Source: Bacteroidales bacterium
Lineage (GTDB): Bacteria; Bacteroidota; Bacteroidia; Bacteroidales; ML635J-15
Assembly: GCA_003249955.1 (NCBI GenBank)
Contig: QKHS01000011.1
Location: forward strand, 1 to 64,000
Direction of reading: 5' to 3'
DNA: 64,000 nt
The notes below the pieces were generated by a model. It worked only from the letters and a program-made list of their open reading frames with translations. It did no database searches and had not been told where the DNA came from. Numbering within the stretch: the stretch's first letter is position 1; every line of letters starts with the position of its first letter. The position numbers and the translations under genes are program-made. Positions 18,838-26,578 of the stretch are shown here, one piece after another.

Positions 18838-21346
18838 ATCTTGTCTCTTTAATATTTAATTCTTTCAATGCAATTCTTGTTCTGAGGTAATATTCAATAA
18901 AAACATCAGACAGGTCATCAAAGTTCAGACCACTAAAACCATCCACACGAAGTCGTCTGACAATATCTTTAAAATAAACATCCTCAACATCTGTCACATA
19001 GTGCTGTATAAAAGATATAAAACCCCCTTTTACCTCTTCTAATCGCACCAAATCACTTTCTTTCAAAAATTTTTCCAAACGCACCCTTCTTTTATGTTCT
19101 CTCACATAAGATGGAGTTGACATACTAAATAAAGGTTTATTAAAATATTCATAAATTGGTAATATTATACTCCAAAAACTTTTTTCATCTTTATCATCTT
19201 TCTTGAAAGCGTTATCCCAAAAGTCAAAGAAACTATTCTTCAGTTCATCATTGTTGTAAGCTTTAAACATAATTATAGCAAGTGCGGAAATCTCAAATAA
19301 GTCAACAATAACTGGAAACAATTTTGACGCGGTAAAATCAAATCGTTTACTATCAATTTTTTCTCTTAAACTTTCAATATATAGAAAATTATATGTGTAA
19401 AACTGAGGCAGGAACTTTATTAAATCATTTGCCTTGTTTTCAAATGCTTTATCTAGGATGTCCTCGCCAATAAGTTGATAAAAATTTCCATAGATATCAG
19501 GTAAATCTTTATTCTTAATAGTATAGCTTGACCAGCCAACTTGCCAAATTTCATTTATTATATTTTTTCGAAAAATTTCATTTCGTTCAAGTAGATTATT
19601 TCTATCGGAGAAAGAAAAATCCTCTTCTTTTTTTAGGTTTAAGGTATTAATTTCATTAGTTATTTTATTTTCAATAATTCCAGAAAAGAATTTAACTTTA
19701 TTATAAACGTCAAGCGTTTCACTTAAAAATTCAAGTGATTCCAAGTTTAACTTTGATCTACGAAGATAATTAGAAAAGGCTAATATTCTTTTATGCATAT
19801 CATTTATGACTTTCTCAAAGGATGTTTTCAATAAATTTTGAAACTGATATGCAAGTTCAAATTCTGTGTAAAAAAGCGGAGTTAAAGTTTTTTTCTCATT
19901 GAATTTTTCATTTAATAATTTCTGCTGATATTTATCTACCCAAATTCTAATACTATAAGGGAATTGCATTATGGCATCTGTATCATCTAAATTATGGATT
20001 GCTTTTGCCAATCTTCTTAATTGTTTTTCAGTAATAATTATTTCAAGATTGTGATTTAGCCCTACTAGATATTGGATTAGAAGATTCGCATATAGTGATA
20101 TAAGTTGTAGGGTTTCTTCATTTTCTTTATCTTCTGTTACGTTAAGTTTATCCTTTACATAAGATTCTAATTGGTCAAAAAACGTTTCAAACAAATCAAC
20201 CTCACACTGAAATGAAATAGTCTGTAAATATTTAAATTGATTGTGTATTAATTGAACTATTCCGTTTGGATTTATAATATTTCTAAAGATGAAAAATTGT
20301 GTGTTTATTATCTGTTTTTCTACATATAAGTAATCATCTATTGTTTCAGGGAAAAGAGATGAGCCGATCCTACTGAACATTTCAAATTCACTACTTGATG
20401 CCTCATCCCAACGTTTATGTTTTTGAGTTCTTGGATGCCAACCTTTATCCGATGGAAATGTATGTTTGAATGAATTATACCGAATTGCAAAAGACAATAA
20501 TTCATCAGAAATGCTATCTAATGCAGTATTGGATAGTTGCGGTTTTGTACTTTCTTCAACAATTATTTTAATTTTTTCAATGTTGCGTATAATACTTAGC
20601 AACGTATTCTTTCCCCTCTGATTTGCATAAAAATACTTTTTATTTTTATACACCCTATTCAATGTTTGATTACAGGAATTTATTAAATCAAATACAAGAT
20701 TTCCAGCGTTGAAATAAATTAGAGAATATCTACCAAAAAATATAAATGATAATAATGTAACAATAACTATTAATGCGAATAAAAATGCACTAATAAAAGT
20801 TGGATTATAGCCTATGACTAAAAGAAACTGGAAAATTATAGACGACGAAACGAGTATTGCTAATAATTTAAAATATCGATTGATTACTTTCTGCTCCAGC
20901 AATTGGCTTATAATGGTGCTATTGATATTTGAATATTTTGAAGTAATTATATTTAGAAAAGTAGTGAAAAATAAACCAAGTATTACCCCAAGTACTCCAG
21001 CTACAATTACAATAACGTCTTTAAAGTAATCTAAAAATTTGACACCAATAAAATCATTTACTTTATAAAGAAAATCAGCACAAAAATTAAGTGTATTGTT
21101 GGTTGAAGAACAGAAGTAAACTGTTATTTCCCTTGCTCCATAATCTAAACCAAGTAAAAAACCGATAAAAAGAATTGAAATTAAAAACCCTTGTTTACTT
21201 GAACTAAACAATTGTTTTAAGAACCCTATATTTTCTATGGTGCTAATCTTTTTGTCGTAATATGATAATTTTAACTTTTTCAACTCTATTTCATTTTTTT
21301 GTAAGTATCTCCGAAAAGATTGGCTCTTTTGCAGGTTTAGGTTCAT
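18794..21346 (-). CDS. Hypothetical membrane protein (850 aa): ~4 N-terminal TM segments plus ~600-aa soluble region
   Basis: Hydrophobic segments GFLISILFIGFLLGL, VIVIVAGVLGVILGLFFTTFL, YFKLLAILVSSSIIFQFLLVIGY, FISAFLFALIVIVTLLSFIFFG; no recognised family. Confidence 0.75.
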   Translation of the reverse strand: MNLNLQKSQSFRRYLQKNEIELKKLKLSYYDKKISTIENIGFLKQLFSSSKQGFLISILFIGFLLGLDYGAREITVYFCSSTNNTLNFCADFLYKVNDFIGVKFLDYFKDVIVIVAGVLGVILGLFFTTFLNIITSKYSNINSTIISQLLEQKVINRYFKLLAILVSSSIIFQFLLVIGYNPTFISAFLFALIVIVTLLSFIFFGRYSLIYFNAGNLVFDLINSCNQTLNRVYKNKKYFYANQRGKNTLLSIIRNIEKIKIIVEESTKPQLSNTALDSISDELLSFAIRYNSFKHTFPSDKGWHPRTQKHKRWDEASSSEFEMFSRIGSSLFPETIDDYLYVEKQIINTQFFIFRNIINPNGIVQLIHNQFKYLQTISFQCEVDLFETFFDQLESYVKDKLNVTEDKENEETLQLISLYANLLIQYLVGLNHNLEIIITEKQLRRLAKAIHNLDDTDAIMQFPYSIRIWVDKYQQKLLNEKFNEKKTLTPLFYTEFELAYQFQNLLKTSFEKVINDMHKRILAFSNYLRRSKLNLESLEFLSETLDVYNKVKFFSGIIENKITNEINTLNLKKEEDFSFSDRNNLLERNEIFRKNIINEIWQVGWSSYTIKNKDLPDIYGNFYQLIGEDILDKAFENKANDLIKFLPQFYTYNFLYIESLREKIDSKRFDFTASKLFPVIVDLFEISALAIIMFKAYNNDELKNSFFDFWDNAFKKDDKDEKSFWSIILPIYEYFNKPLFSMSTPSYVREHKRRVRLEKFLKESDLVRLEEVKGGFISFIQHYVTDVEDVYFKDIVRRLRVDGFSGLNFDDLSDVFIEYYLRTRIALKELNIKETRYGTNLRRYVERDTE

Positions 21347-21845
21347 GTCGACTTGTGTGACCTACGAATGTGCAAATTGTGTGTCAGGTTTACAATGGAC
21401 ACTATCCCATTTCTCCCACACCAAAAGCAATCTCCATCACTAAATCCCACCATATAAAACACTTTCAACATGGCTCAATTTCCCACACAAATATAAATTT
21501 TATTTATCTAAGTAATTTAAGATCAGGATTTATTTTACAAAGTTTTACAAAGATCTTTAAATAACATGATATTGCTGTAATCTGAGTTTTCTATAACGCA
21601 ACAACAATCTGCCTGCCACCTGAAACCCACAACGAAATGTACGGTTGATTAATACTGTGCATAGCAGAAGTAAGCCAAAGGTACACATTAGCCACCCATG
21701 TTATTACGCCAAATTTCCTGTTTTATCGGGAGCAACCCGTCTCCGGACTTCCGTCTTCCGACCCCATAAGCATAAAATTGTGTAAATTTCCTATTGCAGC
21801 ATTTTAAATTTATCATTATCTTTACATTTATAAATTTTGTCGAAG

Positions 21846-22112
21846 ATGAAAAAAGCAAAAACATATTTTTGGTTAAAAACCGCCGGGTTGCTTTCTGCTC
21901 TTATCGTAATGCTTATCGGCACACCGGGATGCAAAGGAAAACGCCATCAGACAAAGTACGGCCCGCCACCGGCTGATTACGATCAGTCCATAACAAAATA
22001 TGGGGTACCGGTTGATTATGATTCCACCTATTATGACCAGACTGTTACAAAATACGGCGTTCCGGCTGATTTGGAAATAGAAGAAATACCGGATACTACA
22101 AAAACTGAATAA
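21846..22112 (+). CDS. Small lipoprotein with three KYGxP(x)D repeats, putative radical SAM substrate/partner
   Basis: MKKAKTYFWLKTAGLLSALIVMLIGTPGCKGKRHQTKYGPPPADYDQSITKYGVPVDYDSTYYDQTVTKYGVPADLE...; 24 bp upstream of rSAM gene; ATG at 21846 preferred over TTG at 21837. Confidence 0.8.
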   Translation: MKKAKTYFWLKTAGLLSALIVMLIGTPGCKGKRHQTKYGPPPADYDQSITKYGVPVDYDSTYYDQTVTKYGVPADLEIEEIPDTTKTE

Positions 22113-22136
22113 AACAGGAGCCTGAAGACATCTTTA

Positions 22137-23222
22137 ATGAATAAACCTGCAAGCAAATTCCGCACTGGTATTGCACAAAAGTTGCATAACCGCTACGTAA
22201 AAACACAATCAAACCTTCACGAGTTAAATTATTTCTTTTGGGAATGTACATCGAACTGCAATCTTGCATGTTTGCACTGCGGAAGCGATTGTAAAATAAT
22301 TCCCGATGTAAAGGATATGCCGGCAGAAGATTTTCTGAATGTCGCGAAACAGGTAGCAACCCGATATAACCCCAAAGAAGTTATGATAGTTGTTACAGGC
22401 GGCGAACCGCTCATGCGCAAAGATCTTCCCGAAACCGGCAAACAACTTAAGTCCATGGGATTCCCGTGGGGAATGGTAAGCAACGGCTATAACCTGAGTC
22501 CTGAACTTTTCCGTAAACTCCGCGAAAGTGGCCTGCGCTCCGCCACAATAAGTCTGGACGGGATGGAAGCAAATCACGACTGGATGAGAGGGAAAACCGG
22601 TTCTTTTGAGCGTGCCGTTAAAGCAATAGAATTGCTGGCAAATGAACCGGGAATGATTTATGACGTTGTTACCTGTGTTAACCGCAGAAACTTCAGCGAA
22701 CTTGAACAGATAAAAGAACTGCTGATAAGCCTCGGGGTAAAAAACTGGCGTTTGTTTATGATTGACCCGATAGGACGTGCTGCCGAGAATCCCGAATTAT
22801 TTTTAAGCCACGAACAGTTCCGGCAAATGCTGGATTTTATAGTTGAGAACCGTAAAGGCGGAAAAATAAAAGCTTCTTATGGTTGCGACGGTTACCTTAA
22901 CGAATATGAAACCAAAATACGGGAAGGATTTTTATTCTGCCGTGCAGGAATTCATGTAGCATCGGTTTTGTCAAACGGCGATATTGGTGCCTGCCCCAAC
23001 ATTAACAGGGGTTTTGTACAGGGCAATATTTACAAAGATGATTTTCTGGATGTGTGGAATAATAAATTTGAAATATACCGTAACAGAAAAAGCTTTAAAA
23101 CCGGTATTTGCAAAAATTGCAAAGAATGGAAAAACTGTCGCGGCGACGGTATGCACCTGCATGAACCGGGAAATGAAAATCCGGTTTTGTGTTATAATGG
23201 ATTATTAGAGGGAAGAGTTTGA
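22137..23222 (+). CDS. Radical SAM/SPASM enzyme, resembles the rSAM/lipoprotein-system family (TIGR04133-like)
   Basis: CNLACLHC (CxxxCxxC) cluster motif, TGGEPL, SPASM Cys set FCRAGIHVASVLSNGDIGACPN...GICKNCKEWKNCRGDGMHLH. Confidence 0.88.
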   Translation: MNKPASKFRTGIAQKLHNRYVKTQSNLHELNYFFWECTSNCNLACLHCGSDCKIIPDVKDMPAEDFLNVAKQVATRYNPKEVMIVVTGGEPLMRKDLPETGKQLKSMGFPWGMVSNGYNLSPELFRKLRESGLRSATISLDGMEANHDWMRGKTGSFERAVKAIELLANEPGMIYDVVTCVNRRNFSELEQIKELLISLGVKNWRLFMIDPIGRAAENPELFLSHEQFRQMLDFIVENRKGGKIKASYGCDGYLNEYETKIREGFLFCRAGIHVASVLSNGDIGACPNINRGFVQGNIYKDDFLDVWNNKFEIYRNRKSFKTGICKNCKEWKNCRGDGMHLHEPGNENPVLCYNGLLEGRV

Positions 23223-23285
23223 TTTATTTTTTCTACGGGCTGATAGTTACGTGTCCAGAATTTAAAAAAGCACTAAAATATTCTT

Positions 23286-23312
23286 TTTCTTTTGTCATTG
23301 CCACAAAAGAAA
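23286..23312. repeat. 10-bp perfect hairpin TTTCTTTTGT-CATTGCC-ACAAAAGAAA
   Basis: Arms 23286-23295 and 23303-23312, 7-nt loop. Confidence 0.8.
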
Positions 23313-23349
23313 CAAAAAGGCTAGGAAAAACAATGCTTCACCCCACCTC

Positions 23350-23475
23350 AATCAAAACGACAGAATTGCACGGCAACCAGGCCTAAAACAAAGCTCCATC
23401 ACACATTCCTTTAAAACTTTGTTTTAGAGAATGACATAATAATGTCAGCTTGCCTAAATTCTAGTCGTTTTGATT
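23350..23475. repeat. ~126-bp nested inverted-repeat element (candidate structured RNA or mobile repeat)
   Basis: Outer arms 23350-23367 / 23457-23475 (one bulge), GGCAA/TTGCC 23372-23376 / 23450-23454, CTAAAACAAAG/CTTTGTTTTAG 23383-23393 / 23417-23427, side hairpin TGACAT-AATA-ATGTCA 23432-23447. Confidence 0.75.
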
Positions 23476-23868
23476 TTACTCACAGGTTATTTTATTTTCA
23501 ATGGTGTTCGTTAGCTGCTTCGCAGGTTCACCTCCGGAGCTGGCCCGCTGTTTTTGCCTTTGGCGAACTTGCCCTCCGGGCTGCGGTTCCATGGCCTGCC
23601 CGCGTCGCTTTTCTGAATATTTATTGCTATGATTTTTTTTACGCAGAAAAACGCTTCCCCCCCAGAATTTTTGCTTGATCCCGAATAAGATAAGAAGTCA
23701 AACATTCATGAATTACAAATACTATTAAGGCCCGAGAGAGAATAAGGTTCAAAAATACAATCCAAAAACCTTATTCTTTACATAACCTTAACAGAACAAT
23801 AAAGAAAACGTTTCACAAACCTTATTACCTTATTTACCCGGAAATATTACAATTATTTTTCTACAAAT

Positions 23869-25053
23869 TTACTTCTTCTCCAGCCTGATAATAAAGTCAC
23901 TAAGAATATTCATAAAGTTCACAAAGGCTTCGTATGGGGAATCGTATGGATTGAAGTATTTATGCACATCGCCGTCGGAAAACCATTTTGTACACATGTA
24001 GTAGAAATGATCGGAAGTTTGCAGGTAGAGCCAGTCTTTCCATACATCCGGATCGTTTAATTCCTTAACCCTGTCGTATAATTTGTAAAGGTTATTAAAT
24101 GCTTCGTCCTGTAATTCATTTCCAAGCCAGGCAGTTAAATCTCTTTCTTCATCAGCCCATGAAATTGGGTGCGGAACATGAATTGCTCCCACAGGGTCAA
24201 GATTTTCCACAATTTCGGACGGAGTCGAAAACGTGAAGTTTGAATATTTGAAAACGGCATTTGGCAAAGCTTTGAGAAACTCAAAAATTCCGGTTTCCGC
24301 CCACTGATGCTCTCCAAATGTTTCATAATCCATAAACAAATTGACGATTTCTTCTTTAGGATCGAGAGCATTTAACCATGAAACAAATTTTTCTGTAGTG
24401 AGAGGAAATTCTTCCCAGTCCCGGTTCGAGAATCTGAAAGCGATATCGTCTGACAATTTAAAATTCTTAAGCAGTACTTTTAGTTTCGGATTTATTGCAT
24501 TGCAATAAAGATAATTCGGACTCTTCCATCCAAGAATGTGTTTTGCTCCTTCTGTAATCATTCCTTTATATCCCATATCGGCAACATATTCGCCTATCCA
24601 GTCGGCATAAATAAGCTCCGTATTACGGAATACTTTTGGTTCAACACCAAAAACCTCTTTTACTTTATCTCGGTGCATTTTAACCTGACGCTCGAATTCT
24701 TCGCGGCTTTTTAAGGCAGAAAGTGAATGCGAATAGGTTTCCTCCAGAATTTCTACTTTACCGGTTGCAACAAGTCTTTTAAAACTCTCCAGCACATCGG
24801 GAGCGTACATCTCGAACTGGTCAATTGCAACACCGGAGATAGAATACGCGATTTTAAAATTATCGCCATACTCGTTAATCAAATCCAGAAAAGTCTGATT
24901 TGCAGGCAGATAGCACTTCTCAGCTACTTTTCGCATAATTGATTTATTCTCAAAATCGTTAAAGTAGTAATGATCGTTGCCAATATCAAAAAACCTGTAT
25001 CTCTTTAACCTGAACGGCTGGTGCACCTGAAAATAGAAACAAATTGTACGCAT
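23869..25053 (-). CDS. Glycoside hydrolase family 57 (alpha-amylase-like)
   Basis: ICFYFQVHQPFRLKRYRFFDIG...VFRNTELIYADWIGEYVADMGYKGMITEGAKHILG...LFMDYETFGEHQ. Confidence 0.93.
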   Translation of the reverse strand: MRTICFYFQVHQPFRLKRYRFFDIGNDHYYFNDFENKSIMRKVAEKCYLPANQTFLDLINEYGDNFKIAYSISGVAIDQFEMYAPDVLESFKRLVATGKVEILEETYSHSLSALKSREEFERQVKMHRDKVKEVFGVEPKVFRNTELIYADWIGEYVADMGYKGMITEGAKHILGWKSPNYLYCNAINPKLKVLLKNFKLSDDIAFRFSNRDWEEFPLTTEKFVSWLNALDPKEEIVNLFMDYETFGEHQWAETGIFEFLKALPNAVFKYSNFTFSTPSEIVENLDPVGAIHVPHPISWADEERDLTAWLGNELQDEAFNNLYKLYDRVKELNDPDVWKDWLYLQTSDHFYYMCTKWFSDGDVHKYFNPYDSPYEAFVNFMNILSDFIIRLEKK

Positions 25054-25117
25054 AGTAAATATTTTATAAAATATTAAAATTCAAATTACAATCCGCGGCG
25101 GCGGACAAATCAAAAAA

Positions 25118-25150
25118 CCCCGGTGCCGGTTGACTGAGCGCAGTCGAAGG
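25118..25150. repeat. Dispersed hairpin motif GGTTGACTGAGCGCAGTCGAAGG
   Basis: Minus strand reads CCTTCGACTGCGCTCAGTCAACCGGCACCGGGG; GACTG-AGCG-CAGTC hairpin. Confidence 0.5.
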
Positions 25151-25218
25151 CAACAAATCACAAATTACAAAACTAAATTTTAGCAGTATTCATTGTTATT
25201 TGTTTTTGTTTCATTAAT

Positions 25219-26502
25219 TCACTTTATCAGTGATTTATAAACTTCATTCACCTTATAAGCCGAATTTTCCCATCTGAGATTTTCGACTTCCTGTTTCCCG
25301 TATTTCTTAAACATTTTCGACAGGCCTTCGTAATGCAACATTCCATAAATTGCATCGGCCATATCGTCAACATCCCAGAAATCAACTTTTAAAGCATGCC
25401 TCAAAACTTCGGAAACTCCCGATTGCTTTGAAATAATTACAGGGACATCGGACATCATTGCTTCCAGAGGCGAAATCCCGAAAGGTTCACTAACCGAAGG
25501 CATTACATAAACATCACTCATAGAGAACATTTCGTAAACTTCCTGTCCTTTTAAAAATCCGGCAAAATGGAATTTTGTTGCAATTCCCAACTTTGCCACC
25601 CGCTTTATCATTTTATTAAGCATATCGCCGCTACCTGCCATAACAAAACGGACATCAGGATCGCGGTCGATAACTTTTTTAGCTGCTTCTATAAAATAAT
25701 CGGGGCCTTTCTGAAATGTCACTCTTCCGAGAAAAGTAACTATTTTCTCATTAAAGCCTTTATTTATTTTAAATTCTTCCGGCAAACTTACCGGTTCAAC
25801 GGAATTATGCACAGTAACTACTTTGTCGGGATGAATTCCGTATTTTTCAATAATTATCTTTCGTGTAAGGTTACTTACTGCTATAACCCTATCGGCAGCT
25901 TCCATGCCTGCACGTTCGATATCGTAAACTTTCTGATTTACATTATCTCCGCTGCGATCAAATTCTGTTGCATGCATATGTACAACCAGTGGTTTTCCCG
26001 ATACATTTTTTGCAGCTATCCCGGCAGAGTATGTAAGCCAGTCGTGAGCATGAATAACATCAAATTCATTGGTCGCAGCGATATACGCGGCAATAAGGGC
26101 ATAGCGGGCTACTTCTTCGTACAGGTTTTTTCCGTAGCTTCCCGAAAAAGTAAATTTACTTGCAAAAACCTGCTCACTAAACTCAGTATGTGAAAATATT
26201 TTGCCTTCAAATATTTTTGCAAAGTCCTCAGGGTCCATATAAGGAATAAGGTTTGATCCTACTTCAAAATATTTAAAATTATTCCAGAACTCATGTTCTT
26301 CTTTTTTTCTTTCGGTAATAACAACGTCTCCGGCATTCTGTAAACGCACATGTGTTAAATCTTCATCTCCGTATGCTTTAGGAACGACAAAAATAATTTC
26401 GGTGCCAAAATGAGACAATCCCTTTGTCAACCCGTAACAGGCTGTTCCGAGACCTCCGGTTATGTGTGGCGGGAACTCCCACCCGAACATTAGTACTTTC
26501 AT
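25219..26502 (-). CDS. Glycosyltransferase family 4 (starch/glycogen synthase-like)
   Basis: MKVLMFGWEFPPHITGGLGTACYGLTKGL; FLGRVTFQKGPDYFIEAA; SVSEPFGISPLEAMMSDVPVI. Confidence 0.92.
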   Translation of the reverse strand: MKVLMFGWEFPPHITGGLGTACYGLTKGLSHFGTEIIFVVPKAYGDEDLTHVRLQNAGDVVITERKKEEHEFWNNFKYFEVGSNLIPYMDPEDFAKIFEGKIFSHTEFSEQVFASKFTFSGSYGKNLYEEVARYALIAAYIAATNEFDVIHAHDWLTYSAGIAAKNVSGKPLVVHMHATEFDRSGDNVNQKVYDIERAGMEAADRVIAVSNLTRKIIIEKYGIHPDKVVTVHNSVEPVSLPEEFKINKGFNEKIVTFLGRVTFQKGPDYFIEAAKKVIDRDPDVRFVMAGSGDMLNKMIKRVAKLGIATKFHFAGFLKGQEVYEMFSMSDVYVMPSVSEPFGISPLEAMMSDVPVIISKQSGVSEVLRHALKVDFWDVDDMADAIYGMLHYEGLSKMFKKYGKQEVENLRWENSAYKVNEVYKSLIK

Positions 26503-26578
26503 ATTTTTGTCTTTATCTTTTTTATTTTCAATCTTTTTCTTTTTACCGGCTGCTTAATAAATTTACTTTCAGCCTTCT

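Noticed and set aside
21620-21715. Possible integron attC-like site (cccacaacgaaatgtac...gtacacattagccacccatgttat)
   Set aside because: Partial inverted symmetry only; no clear core sites, no cassette array and no integrase in the window.
23442-23705. Short ORFs on both strands in the GC-rich intergenic segment
   Set aside because: Overlapping opposite-strand frames in repeat-like DNA, no RBS or promoter support.
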